Positions 54,377 to 63,859 of a stretch of 64,000 nt of DNA are shown here, piece after piece. The position numbers and the translations under genes were made by a program. A model generated the notes under the pieces. The model was not told the DNA's origin and ran no database searches. It saw only the letters and a program-made list of their open reading frames with translations. Origin of the DNA: Fidelibacterota bacterium (GTDB lineage: Bacteria > Fidelibacterota > Fidelibacteria > Fidelibacterales > Fidelibacteraceae). The stretch is taken from NCBI GenBank assembly GCA_030156395.1, contig JASGMP010000001.1:1-64000 (forward strand). The letters run 5' to 3'. Positions within the stretch are counted from its first letter, which is position 1; each line of letters opens with the position of its first letter.

Positions 54377-55192
54377 ATGAAACGTATCATCCTCCTTTTT
54401 CTGATCCTGAGTGCGACGGTGTCAGGACAAAAAATTGAGAAAATCCAGGTTGGGCAGGTGGAAAAAAATCCAAAAAAAGCGATGCTCATGTCTGCCGTTT
54501 TACCGGGAAGCGGTCAATTCTATTCACAATCCTATTCATGGGGGATTCTTTATTCCGCGCTTGAACTGGCAGGCATCAGTGGTGCGGTCTATTACAATCA
54601 GGCAGGAAACACCAAAACAAATGACTATAAATCTTTTGCCGATAATCACTGGGATGTCATCCGTTGGCTGGATGACTATTACGGGGAATATGAACAACCC
54701 TACACCAATCCAGCAGCAGAAAAAACGCACAATGTCTATCTTAGTATCGGGTCACATCGTTATACTTTCACAGAATTTATACAGACCTTTGAAACCTGGG
54801 AAGACTGGCAGGCGTACCGGGATCAGATTGAACTAGAAAAAGAATATCACTTTTACGAAAATATCAGCAAATACAAGCAGTTCAAACAGGGATGGGATGA
54901 CTGGCAGGAATACAAAGATGATCCTGATTATCAGGTGATTCAACGCTCATCTCCTCATCAGGAACACTATGCCAACATGCGGAAAGATGCCAATGACTTT
55001 TTGAAACGTTCCACCTATTTTACATCCGCTCTTATGTTTAATCACCTGTTTTCGGCCGTTGATGCGTATTTTCGTACAACCCGATGGAACAAACGCTTTG
55101 CACACCGTGTACATATGAACATGGTGCCCAATCTGTCTTCCCGGAATCAGGGCTTAATGTTTCACATGCAAATTGATTTGGCAGGCTTATGA
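54377..55192 (+). CDS. DUF5683-like secreted protein
   Basis: A 271-residue protein with a signal peptide and the DUF5683 landmark KKAMLMSAVLPGSGQFYSQSYSWG near residue 35. The middle is highly charged and aromatic with repeated YxDDWQEY-type helices (WEDWQAYRDQ, WDDWQEYKDD). Function unknown; members are common in the FCB envelope. Its start is eight bases after the barrel gene, and its stop overlaps the start of the BamD-like gene, indicating one operon. Confidence 0.8.
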   Translation: MKRIILLFLILSATVSGQKIEKIQVGQVEKNPKKAMLMSAVLPGSGQFYSQSYSWGILYSALELAGISGAVYYNQAGNTKTNDYKSFADNHWDVIRWLDDYYGEYEQPYTNPAAEKTHNVYLSIGSHRYTFTEFIQTFETWEDWQAYRDQIELEKEYHFYENISKYKQFKQGWDDWQEYKDDPDYQVIQRSSPHQEHYANMRKDANDFLKRSTYFTSALMFNHLFSAVDAYFRTTRWNKRFAHRVHMNMVPNLSSRNQGLMFHMQIDLAGL

Positions 55193-55941
55193 AATCTTAC
55201 ACACAGACTTTTCTCTTGTTCTCCGTCATCTTTGTCATCCTGTGGGGATGTTCCGGTTCCAAAACCGTTGATACCGGTTCCTTTATGCAGCGATATGAAA
55301 AAGGGAATCAGCTCTATGAGGATGAAAAATATTATAAAGCGATCGACCACTTTACGTTTGTGGTTTACAACGCACCCGGAAGTGATATTGCCGATGACGC
55401 CCAATTCAAACTGGCAAAATCTCATTATTATTTAGAAGAATATCTGGTAGCCATCGACGAATTTCAACGGTTATTGCTCCGTTGGCCGGCCAGTGACCTG
55501 GCTGAAGAAGCGGATTTCATGATCGGTGAATGCTATTTTGAACTATCCCCTATCTATCAAAGGGATCAAACCTATACATACGATGCCATTCAACAGTACC
55601 AGGATTTCATCGAGACATACCCCCACAGCAAATTCCGGCAACAGGCTGAAGAACGGATTCAGACATGTCGTTTGAAACTGGCCAAAAAAGTATTTGATGC
55701 CGGTGAACTGTATATGATTCTACGGGAATGGAGAGCGGCAATCATCACCTTTGAAGAAATTATCAATAAATACTACGACACACCTCTCTATCAGCCCACT
55801 CTGCTGAATATGGCGGAATGTTACAAGAAGATCGGAGATGTGGAGAAACTGTCAGAAATATATGGAGAAATTGACAAAACCAAACTGGAATCACCTCAGG
55901 ACAGACTCCGTTACAATTCCCTGATGAACACCCCGGACTGA
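55189..55941 (+). CDS. bamD: BamD-like outer-membrane assembly lipoprotein
   Basis: A 250-residue lipoprotein: lipobox WGCSG (Cys21), then five TPR-like repeats (YEKGNQLYEDEKYYKAIDHF, DDAQFKLAKSHYYLEEYLVAI, YDAIQQYQDFIETYPHSKF). Length and order match BamD (YfiO), which helps BamA insert outer-membrane proteins. Linkage to barrel genes supports this. It starts by overlapping the DUF5683 stop; nadD follows 11 bases later. Confidence 0.87.
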   Translation: MKSYTQTFLLFSVIFVILWGCSGSKTVDTGSFMQRYEKGNQLYEDEKYYKAIDHFTFVVYNAPGSDIADDAQFKLAKSHYYLEEYLVAIDEFQRLLLRWPASDLAEEADFMIGECYFELSPIYQRDQTYTYDAIQQYQDFIETYPHSKFRQQAEERIQTCRLKLAKKVFDAGELYMILREWRAAIITFEEIINKYYDTPLYQPTLLNMAECYKKIGDVEKLSEIYGEIDKTKLESPQDRLRYNSLMNTPD

Positions 55942-55952
55942 AAGTAAAACCC

Positions 55953-56540
55953 ATGAATCTTTGTTTATATGGTGGATCCTTTGATCCCGTCCATAACGGT
56001 CATCTCTTTTATGCCCGCAAGGCACAAGAGCAACTGGCACCGGACCGGATCATTCTAATGCCAGCAAACCGATCTCCATTCAAAGAGAAAAATCCTTCAG
56101 CGGGAATCCATCGGCTGGAAATGCTCAAACGGGCTTTTATGGATATGGAAAACATCCAAATCAGCACCTGGGAGCTTGAAAAACCCGGCCCTTCTTACAC
56201 AATTGATACGGTCAGACACTTAATATCCCTTTATGATGCCATTAAAAAATTATACATTCTCGCCGGTATGGATCAAATAGCTGAAATAGAAAAATGGAAG
56301 GATATTGAAGAGATGCTGTCGCTCGGTGTCTCGTTTGGTGTTTTTCCCAGAAAAGGTTACAATTTCTCAGATATTCATCCCGATTTCCGACCACGTTGTG
56401 TTTTGATTGACGGACCCGTTGTGGAAATCAGCGCGTCAGACCTACGAGAAAAAATCCGCAAAGGTGAAGATGTGTCAGATCTGATCCCTTCATCCGTCTT
56501 GAACTATATTCAGGAAAATAAACTTTATATTCATGCCTGA
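55953..56540 (+). CDS. nadD: Nicotinate-nucleotide adenylyltransferase
   Basis: NadD adenylates nicotinate mononucleotide in NAD synthesis. The 195-residue protein has the nucleotidyltransferase motif GGSFDPVHNGHL at its start and ISASDLREKIRKGE near the end, with PGPSYTIDTV between. Its stop overlaps the start of the cation exchanger gene. The ribosome site is weak, so translation may be coupled from bamD. Confidence 0.96.
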   Translation: MNLCLYGGSFDPVHNGHLFYARKAQEQLAPDRIILMPANRSPFKEKNPSAGIHRLEMLKRAFMDMENIQISTWELEKPGPSYTIDTVRHLISLYDAIKKLYILAGMDQIAEIEKWKDIEEMLSLGVSFGVFPRKGYNFSDIHPDFRPRCVLIDGPVVEISASDLREKIRKGEDVSDLIPSSVLNYIQENKLYIHA

Positions 56541-57483
56541 ACTCGTACAACAACTGATGTTGTTTGCCATCGGCATTGTGCTGCTATATTACGGGGCGGA
56601 TTTTCTGGTCCGTGGAGGAGCTAATATTGCCCGGATTTTGGGGGTAAAACCCTTGGTCATTGGGCTCACCATCGTGGCATTCGGGACATCCATGCCTGAA
56701 TTTTTGGTAGGGACTGTGGCATCCATCAAGGGACAGTCGGATATTGCTATCGGGAATGTAGTAGGAAGCAATATCGCCAACATCGCCTTGATTTTGGGAC
56801 TTTCTGCACTCTTCTCGCCCTTGATCATACACTATAAGATGATCCGGAAAGAACTCATATTTCTCCTTATCTCATCACTGGTTTTCATATACTTTATTCG
56901 TGATGGTGTGAATTTTGGGGAAGGTCTTCTTTTTGTGGCGATCCTTGTGGGTTATACCGTCTATCTGGCCATGCATCCCGGAGAGGTTCCGATTGTTGAA
57001 GAGCTGCCGGAAAAAACAAATTCAACATGGATGAACATATTTTTTATTGTGATCGGTGTAACAGGACTTACTTTTGGTTCAGACTGGCTTGTAAGCTCAG
57101 CCGTTTACATCGCACAACTTATCAAAATCCCGGACATCGTGATTGGGATGACCATTGTGGCTGTGGGCACTTCTCTTCCCGAACTGGCTGCCAGTGTGAC
57201 GGCTGCGGTGAAAAATGAGACAGATATTTCCGTGGGGAATATCATCGGGTCCAATTTGTTTAACATGTTTTTTGTGATCGGTGGTATTAGTCTCTTCAAA
57301 CATGTCCCTGTTAACCCCATCATTTTTACTTTTGAAATCCCTGTCATGCTGGGGCTCGTCATTATTCTTTTTCCCATGATTATCCTTCAGAAAGGATTAA
57401 ACCGCTATTGCGGAGTGATTCTGATAGTCATTTATATCGTGTTTAATCTCTATCTGTATATGACGCGGCAAATGCCCCTATGA
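56533..57483 (+). CDS. Calcium/sodium antiporter-type cation exchanger (CaCA family)
   Basis: A 316-residue inner-membrane exchanger with about ten spans and two homologous halves. Each half carries the CaCA alpha-repeat: VAFGTSMPEFLVG with GNVVGSNIANI, and VAVGTSLPELAAS with GNIIGSNLFNM. The conserved Glu of each repeat binds the cation. It is of the YrbG type; ion preference cannot be read. It overlaps nadD at the 5' end and the methyltransferase at the 3' end. Confidence 0.94.
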   Translation: MPELVQQLMLFAIGIVLLYYGADFLVRGGANIARILGVKPLVIGLTIVAFGTSMPEFLVGTVASIKGQSDIAIGNVVGSNIANIALILGLSALFSPLIIHYKMIRKELIFLLISSLVFIYFIRDGVNFGEGLLFVAILVGYTVYLAMHPGEVPIVEELPEKTNSTWMNIFFIVIGVTGLTFGSDWLVSSAVYIAQLIKIPDIVIGMTIVAVGTSLPELAASVTAAVKNETDISVGNIIGSNLFNMFFVIGGISLFKHVPVNPIIFTFEIPVMLGLVIILFPMIILQKGLNRYCGVILIVIYIVFNLYLYMTRQMPL

Positions 57484-58259
57484 GCCACCCCCTTCATATC
57501 ATTCCGCCTTATAGCCGGTCTGCAGATTTTTACGACGAGCTCATGGCAGATATTGATTATGAAGGATGGGCAGAATATTTACTGGATCTATCAGCCGAAC
57601 TCAATATCCGGACAGATGCCATTATCGATTTTTCCTGTGGTACAGGGACTCTTTTACACCACTTATCCGCCAGATGCCGGCAAATTCGTGGACTGGATAT
57701 TTCAGAATCCATGATCCGGCAGGCGAAAACAAAATATCCTGAACATGAATGGCTTATCGGCGATATGATGACAGCAACCATGCCAGAAGGCTTTTCGTTA
57801 GGACTCAATCTCCACGACTCTTTGAATTACATAAAAGATACGAAGGCTTTAAAGCATTATATTCATCGCATGCAAAAATCCTGCAAACCGGGACAAAGTC
57901 TATATTTTGATTTTGCCCTTCCGGCTTTGATTGAAAAATATTTTATCCATCAGGACGAGACAAAATATATGCGGAATGGGGATATTGTCCACCGTAGGCA
58001 TGAGTACTTAAAGGGAGAAAATCTCTGTCTAACATATCTGGAAATCACCCATAGGGAGCAACGCGTTCTGGAAATCCATTCTCAGCGTATCTGGCCTTTT
58101 CATGAATTAAAAGAAATGTTTATTGGATTACCGACTCAGAATCTCTTATTTTTAGAAGAATTTACATACCTGGAGGCACATGAACTATCTGAACGCTTAT
58201 TGGTTGTAATGACCCATGATTACGTGCAGCAAACTGACCGTCAATTTCGGAAACGGTGA
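57480..58259 (+). CDS. SAM-dependent methyltransferase
   Basis: A 259-residue class I methyltransferase. The S-adenosylmethionine-binding motif I reads IDFSCGTGTLLHHL (about residues 48-61), followed by LDISESMIRQAK and LIGDMMTATMPEGFSLGL. The substrate is unknown. It starts by ATGA overlap with the exchanger and extends 44 bases into ftsE; its position before ftsE suggests cotranscription only. Confidence 0.88.
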   Translation: MSHPLHIIPPYSRSADFYDELMADIDYEGWAEYLLDLSAELNIRTDAIIDFSCGTGTLLHHLSARCRQIRGLDISESMIRQAKTKYPEHEWLIGDMMTATMPEGFSLGLNLHDSLNYIKDTKALKHYIHRMQKSCKPGQSLYFDFALPALIEKYFIHQDETKYMRNGDIVHRRHEYLKGENLCLTYLEITHREQRVLEIHSQRIWPFHELKEMFIGLPTQNLLFLEEFTYLEAHELSERLLVVMTHDYVQQTDRQFRKR

Positions 58260-58868
58260 AGGCATCCGGAATATTACCACCCAGTTTTACGAAGGGGATT
58301 TCACCCTGCTGCTGGGTCCTACGGGGTGCGGTAAATCCACCCTGATGCGTGTGATGTATATGGATATTCTGCCAAGTAAAGGGTATATCAGCATCCGAAA
58401 CTGGGACAGCCGGAAAATCAGCAAGCGGCAGATACTGAAACTCCGCCAGGGTATTGGGATTATCTTTCAGGATTTCCGCCTGATTGAAAACCTGAATGTC
58501 TTTGAAAATGTCGCTTTGCCCCTGATTATGACCGGTCACTCCCGAAAAGCCATTCACGAAAGAGTGAGTGTGATCCTCGACGAAGTGGGCCTTTTGGAAA
58601 CGTGGCGTCAGAAAGCCGGATCCTTAAGTGGCGGAGAGAAACAACGGGTTGCCATTGCCCGGGCAATTGTAAAAAAACCTTTTCTCATTCTTGCAGACGA
58701 ACCGACTGGCAATCTGGACCCTGAAGCCGCTAACACCGTTTTTGAATTATTAAAGAAAATCAATGCCCTGGGTACGTCGGTCATCATGGCTACGCATAAT
58801 TATACCCTGATTGAAGATACGGATTACCGACGGATATATATGGAAAACGGAAGCTTGGTGGATTTATA

Positions 58869-58869
<1 letters not shown>
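58216..58869 (+). CDS. ftsE: Cell division ATP-binding protein FtsE
   Basis: FtsE is the ATPase of the FtsEX complex that activates cell-wall amidases or hydrolases at division. The 217-residue protein has Walker [11 protein letters not shown]-loop [16 protein letters not shown], signature [14 protein letters not shown], Walker [11 protein letters not shown] and a switch His in MATHN. It overlaps the methyltransferase and its stop overlaps the ftsX start (TAATG). Confidence 0.97.
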
Positions 58870-59784
<915 letters not shown>

Positions 59785-59813
59785 AAAAAAGGGTGCCTCG
59801 CACCCTTTTTTTA
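59785..59813. terminator. Bidirectional terminator between ftsX and groS
   Basis: GGGTGC/GCACCC with a three-base loop is flanked by A7 and T7, so it can end both ftsX and the converging groS transcript. Confidence 0.93.
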
Positions 59814-59828
59814 TGATTTTTCCTAAGA

Positions 59829-60101
59829 TCAGTCCTCTATAATTGCAAGAATATCACTCCGCTGGAGAAGAATATATTCCTTATCATCCAACTTGATCTC
59901 TTCTCCCGCATACTTTCCATAGAGTACTTTATCACCGGGTTTGACGAGTTCTTTCAGCTCTTCGTCTGTTCCCACTTCAATAATGGTCCCCAGATGTTTT
60001 TTCTCTTTGGCCGTATCGGGAATGATAATCCCGCTGGCTGTCTTTTCTTCCTGGGGAGCTGTTTCTACAAGCACGCGATCATCAAGTGGTTTGATTTTCA
60101 T
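59829..60101 (-). CDS. groS: Co-chaperonin GroES
   Basis: The 90-residue lid of the GroEL chaperonin, with KIKPLDDRVLVETAPQEEK, the mobile-loop TASGIIIPDTAKEK and GDKVLYGKYAGEEI. GGAGG precedes the ATG. It follows a glutaredoxin gene and is about 37 kb from groL. No CIRCE element is seen in the 350 bases upstream of the glutaredoxin or between the genes, so its regulation may differ from that of groL. Confidence 0.97.
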   Translation of the reverse strand: MKIKPLDDRVLVETAPQEEKTASGIIIPDTAKEKKHLGTIIEVGTDEELKELVKPGDKVLYGKYAGEEIKLDDKEYILLQRSDILAIIED

Positions 60102-60117
60102 GAATTTCCTCCGACTC

Positions 60118-60363
60118 TCATGTTTTGAGATTTAACATTTTATCTATTTTGGGTCTGTCAAAACCTACAATGGGTCTGTTGTTTATCCATAGCTGGGGCA
60201 CTCCTTGTTGCCCGCTTTTTCGCATCATGTCCTGAGCCGCTTTTGTGTTACGGCTTACATCCACTTCTTTGAACCGGATCTTTTTCTCAATGAGATACCG
60301 CTTCACCTGTTTGCAAAAGGTACACGTGGGGGTCGTAAAAATAATCACTCGTTTCTGTTCCAT
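60118..60363 (-). CDS. Glutaredoxin-like protein
   Basis: An 81-residue thioredoxin-fold protein with the redox centre TPTCTFCKQV (Cys-Thr-Phe-Cys), VPQLWIN with the cis-Pro, and a C-terminal GFDRPKIDKML helix, as in NrdH/glutaredoxin-like proteins. GGGAG five bases upstream supports ATG 60363 over an in-frame ATG at 60390. It shares a transcript with groS, an association that hints at redox or stress coupling but is inferred from position only. Confidence 0.92.
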   Translation of the reverse strand: MEQKRVIIFTTPTCTFCKQVKRYLIEKKIRFKEVDVSRNTKAAQDMMRKSGQQGVPQLWINNRPIVGFDRPKIDKMLNLKT

Positions 60364-60446
60364 AGCACTCCCAAAATCCGGCCTTGTCAAATAGCATAGT
60401 AATAGCCTATTAATTTAACAAGGTCCTTCATTTTTTTCAATTTTTT

Positions 60447-60704
60447 TCACTCCTTGAAATCCTCAAGATTCAGAACATTCAGAAGCCGCAATTCCATTTC
60501 TTCTTCCATATCCTTTTCATTGTCTACTTGCCGGTACATTTCAATCGTTTTTTCCACGGAGTTGTAGAAGAAATGGCAATCGGGACACTTTTCCAGTTCA
60601 ACGGCAATTCCCTTGCAGATCTCTTCATCCATATCCTGGGACAGGCCAAGGCAGAGTTTTTCAAAGGGTGTTAACGGTTTTTTTTCGGTTTTTTCATTTT
60701 TCAT
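60447..60704 (-). CDS. Small Cys-rich putative anti-sigma factor
   Basis: An 85-residue soluble protein overlapping the end of the sigma-factor gene. LCLGL, ICKGI and LEKCPDC resemble the zinc-binding anti-sigma (ZAS) fold, but the usual HxxxCxxC has Glu at the His position (ELEKCPDC). A partner role for the adjacent sigma factor is inferred from this pattern and the overlap. No membrane span is present, so a cytoplasmic redox-responsive anti-sigma is likely. Confidence 0.68.
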   Translation of the reverse strand: MKNEKTEKKPLTPFEKLCLGLSQDMDEEICKGIAVELEKCPDCHFFYNSVEKTIEMYRQVDNEKDMEEEMELRLLNVLNLEDFKE

Positions 60705-61281
60705 TGAACTGACCTTCCTGAAAATATTTTTGCAGATTCTGTCTGAGATAATAGCGGGCCCTCATCAGGCGGACTTTAACATTGGATTCAGTAAGATCCA
60801 GTAGTTTTTGGGTCTCGATGGTGGAAAGGCCCTCCAAATCTCTCAGAATGAAAACGGAGCGGTATATCGCCGGGAGTTCTTTCACCGCATTATCCAGCAA
60901 TTTCCGAAACTCTTCGTTGGATATGAGCTTCTGATTGAAAGCCGGCCATTCTGACAGGTGTTGCCCGTGAATCGATTCAATATCCGGATCGGACAAAGAC
61001 ACCATGGCACTCCCCTTGTTCCTGTCCCTGAGTTTTTGAAGTGAAATATTCATAGTGATCCTGTAAAGCCAGGTAAAAAACTGGGACCGTCCTTCGAAGG
61101 TATGAAGTTTCCGCAGAGCTGTCAGGAAAGTTTCCTGCATCACATCTTCAGCATCTTCCTTATCCCGCATCATTCGCAAGGCCAGATTGAAGACTTTTTT
61201 CTCATATCTCAGGACGAGCTGGGCCTGGGCTTTCCGGTCTCCGTTCTGCGCTTTTTCAATGAGCTCAAGTTCATCTTTCAC
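60694..61281 (-). CDS. ECF-family RNA polymerase sigma factor
   Basis: A 195-residue sigma factor. Region 2 (about 20-90) has DAEDVMQETFLTALRKLHTF and FFTWLYRITMN, and region 4 (about 130-185) has LPAIYRSVFILRDLEGLSTIETQKLLDLTESNVKVRLMRARYYLRQ. This is the RpoE/SigW type. It is followed by its overlapping small Cys-rich partner. Its own upstream region abuts ptb; no autoregulatory promoter was recognised. Confidence 0.93.
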   Translation of the reverse strand: MKDELELIEKAQNGDRKAQAQLVLRYEKKVFNLALRMMRDKEDAEDVMQETFLTALRKLHTFEGRSQFFTWLYRITMNISLQKLRDRNKGSAMVSLSDPDIESIHGQHLSEWPAFNQKLISNEEFRKLLDNAVKELPAIYRSVFILRDLEGLSTIETQKLLDLTESNVKVRLMRARYYLRQNLQKYFQEGQFNEK

Positions 61282-61324
61282 ATTTCATCCTTTTTAGATG
61301 ATTTTTATCTGGGAGGTTACAAGC

Positions 61325-62194
61325 CTATAAAAGACTTAACACGATAGAGTTTAATTTTGTTTCGGCCGTGTCGGAACGGGATAATACAATCACCGGTACA
61401 GATGCATTGAGGATAAGTCCGCCGGCTTTCGCCTGTTCCAAAAAGATCATCTGTTTGATCATAAAATTGGCCGGTGTAATTTCCGGAAAAATGATCACAT
61501 CCACCTTTCCGGAAATTTGCGATGGTATCCCTTTTTTTCGGGCGGCATCTTCCGATAAAATCACATCCAGGGCCATGGGACCTTCAGCAGGATATCCCTT
61601 TTCTGTATATTCCCGCGCCAGTTCAAAAGCATCACCGGTAGCCGGGATTTTGGAATTTACTTTTTCAATAACTGCCGCAAAGGCAATTCGGGGTTTACGA
61701 CCCAACACTTTTTCTGCAAAAGCAACGGTCCCTTCTGTAATTTCTCTCTTTGTCTCCAGATCCGGCGCAATATTAATGCCCCCATCCGCCGCAAAGAGGA
61801 GCCGGGGATAGGCTGGTGTATCAGAAACTGCCACATGGGACAAAACTTTCCCGGTCCGAAGCCCTTTTTCTTTATCCAAAATGGGTTTCATAAAATCTGC
61901 TGTGGGAATATCACCCTTCATGATCAAATCTCCTGCACCTTCCCGGATATCAGCTACGGCTGCCACTGCCGCTTCAACCGGTGATGGAGCATGATAAACA
62001 GCCGAGATCTTCAATTGATGTTGTTCCGCCTTCTCTTCAATGAGGGGTCGGTTCCCGAAAAGACGAAGCCGGATTAAACCCTGGTTTGCCGCTTGCCTAA
62101 GGCCTTCAAACACAGAATCCGCCTCAGGATTTACGACATTACAATTTTTGGGTTCCCGGGTGGAAACCCGTTCATACAAATCTGTAAATCTCAT
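61325..62194 (-). CDS. ptb: Phosphate butyryltransferase
   Basis: This 289-residue enzyme interconverts acyl-CoA and acyl phosphate. The phosphotransacetylase/phosphotransbutyrylase landmarks are LIMKGDIPTADFMKPIL, FAADGGINIAPDL, AFAAVIEKVNSKIPAT, EGPMALDV and PEITPANFMIKQMIF. GAGG before the ATG at 62194 supports this start over one at 62209. The upstream gene is butyrate kinase, so ptb-buk together would form butyrate or branched-chain acids with ATP production. Confidence 0.93.
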   Translation of the reverse strand: MRFTDLYERVSTREPKNCNVVNPEADSVFEGLRQAANQGLIRLRLFGNRPLIEEKAEQHQLKISAVYHAPSPVEAAVAAVADIREGAGDLIMKGDIPTADFMKPILDKEKGLRTGKVLSHVAVSDTPAYPRLLFAADGGINIAPDLETKREITEGTVAFAEKVLGRKPRIAFAAVIEKVNSKIPATGDAFELAREYTEKGYPAEGPMALDVILSEDAARKKGIPSQISGKVDVIIFPEITPANFMIKQMIFLEQAKAGGLILNASVPVIVLSRSDTAETKLNSIVLSLL

Positions 62195-62201
62195 GATATC
62201 C

Positions 62202-63254
62202 TCACACATAATCCCGAATGGGAATGTCTCCTTTCAGCGCCCTGAATCCACCATCTGCCATCGCTTCCAACTCATTTTCACCGGGGATAATATAAATATT
62301 AAACCGGGAAAAATGATCCTGAAGCTGACGGGTAATATACAAACAATGGGCCAAACCACCCGTGACCAAAACTGCTTTTACTTCAAAGTGACAAGCCGCC
62401 AGCATGGCTCCAATTTCCTTTTCAATCTGATAGATCATGGCATCCATAATCAGCCTGGCATATTCATCCCCTTCCTGAATCCGTCTTACCACTTCCCGGG
62501 CATCATTGGTTTTCAAATACCCTTTTAATCCGCACTCCCGGGAAAGATAATGATCCAGTTCTTTCCGGGTATAATCTCCGGAAAAAGCCAAATCCAGCAG
62601 ACCACTGATGGGGAGTGCTCCTGCCCTTTCCGGTGAAAAAGGCCCCATACCCAGCAAACCATCATTCACATCCCGAATCTTTCCCAATTTTAAGGCACAA
62701 ACAGAAATACCACCTCCCAGATGGGCGACCACAAAATTTTCTTTTTCAAGGGTTGCCCCATATTCGTCACACCATTTTCTAGCCGTTGCTTTAATATTCA
62801 GAGCGTGGCTGCGACTGCGACGTTTGATCTCAGGAACACCAGAAATCCGGGAAATCTCGTCAAATTCATCCACACTCACCGGATCAATGATCCATGCCGG
62901 AACATGGTACAATTCCCCAAAATAATGAGCCAGCAATCCCCCCAAATTACTGGCATGATTGGAATACCGACATTCCCGAAGATCCGAAAGCAGTTTAGGC
63001 GTAATTTTATACACACCGCCCTCCATAGGCTTCAGGGGAGCTCCCCGGCCAACCACGGCAGCCAGCCCTGATAAATCGGTCTTTTCCAAAAATCGCTTTA
63101 ATAAGTCCCGGCGATATGCGAATTCCTGTACCACGTTCTTTCGGGCATATTCCGGCTCTACAGAAACGGATATTTCATCTATTTTCCCTTCGGAAGTAAA
63201 TAAGCCTGCTTTCGTGGACGTGGAACCGGGACTAATAGTAAGTATTTTTTTCAT
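62202..63254 (-). CDS. buk: Butyrate kinase
   Basis: A 350-residue acyl kinase of the acetate/butyrate kinase family. It shows the phosphate-1 motif SPGSTSTKAGLF, PAWIIDPVSVDEF, the ADP-binding AHLGGGISVCAL, and LVTGGLAHC. It converts butyryl phosphate and ADP to butyrate and ATP, and may also act on isobutyryl or isovaleryl phosphate. Its stop is eight bases before the ptb start. GGGGAGAGAC precedes its ATG. Confidence 0.95.
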   Translation of the reverse strand: MKKILTISPGSTSTKAGLFTSEGKIDEISVSVEPEYARKNVVQEFAYRRDLLKRFLEKTDLSGLAAVVGRGAPLKPMEGGVYKITPKLLSDLRECRYSNHASNLGGLLAHYFGELYHVPAWIIDPVSVDEFDEISRISGVPEIKRRSRSHALNIKATARKWCDEYGATLEKENFVVAHLGGGISVCALKLGKIRDVNDGLLGMGPFSPERAGALPISGLLDLAFSGDYTRKELDHYLSRECGLKGYLKTNDAREVVRRIQEGDEYARLIMDAMIYQIEKEIGAMLAACHFEVKAVLVTGGLAHCLYITRQLQDHFSRFNIYIIPGENELEAMADGGFRALKGDIPIRDYV

Positions 63255-63429
63255 ACATGTCTCTCCCCTGATTCAAATAGACGTTGTCTGATGTTTCCTC
63301 CCTTTCAAAAAGACAGATTTTTTATAACTGCTTGGGGTTTGTCACTTTTTTTTCTCATTAAATATATATAATATTTTAATAAGAAAGAAAGATTTCTTTC
63401 TTTTCAACCCAAACTTATCGTGTAAAAGC

Positions 63430-63846
63430 TCACGGGTTCATAAGATATTCTGAGGTAATCTCCGCCGTAGATCTCAACATGACACTCACGCTGCAATACT
63501 TGGTTTCACTGAGTTCAATGGCCCGGGCAATGGCTTTTTCCGAGAGTTCATTCCCCCAAAATTTGTAAACCACGTGAATCTTTGTAAAAACTTTCGGATG
63601 TTCACCTGCCCGCTCCGCTTCAATATCCATGGAAAAACGATCAAAATTCATGCGTTTTTTTCGCAATATGGATAAAACATCCATGGCTGTACATCCACCC
63701 AAAGCTTCCAGAACCAGCTCCATAGGCCGTGTCCCTGCATTAAAGCCATGTAAAGATTCATCGGCATCCAGAACAACCCAATGACCTGAATCCCCTTTTG
63801 CCAATAATGTTAAATGATCCCCCAGTCCATGCAATGTTACTTTCAT
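63430..63846 (-). CDS. OsmC/Ohr-family protein
   Basis: A 138-residue protein with the two reactive cysteines of the OsmC family in GGCTAMDVLSIL (about residues 51-62) and KYCSVSVMLRS (about residues 116-126), and the PMELVLEALGG helix preceding the first. Members reduce organic hydroperoxides. The YhfA-like subgroup is likely, since no Ohr-specific motif is seen. GGAGG precedes the start; it follows the thioredoxin-fold gene by 13 bases. Confidence 0.9.
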   Translation of the reverse strand: MKVTLHGLGDHLTLLAKGDSGHWVVLDADESLHGFNAGTRPMELVLEALGGCTAMDVLSILRKKRMNFDRFSMDIEAERAGEHPKVFTKIHVVYKFWGNELSEKAIARAIELSETKYCSVSVMLRSTAEITSEYLMNP

Positions 63847-63859
63847 TCAATCCTCCAGA

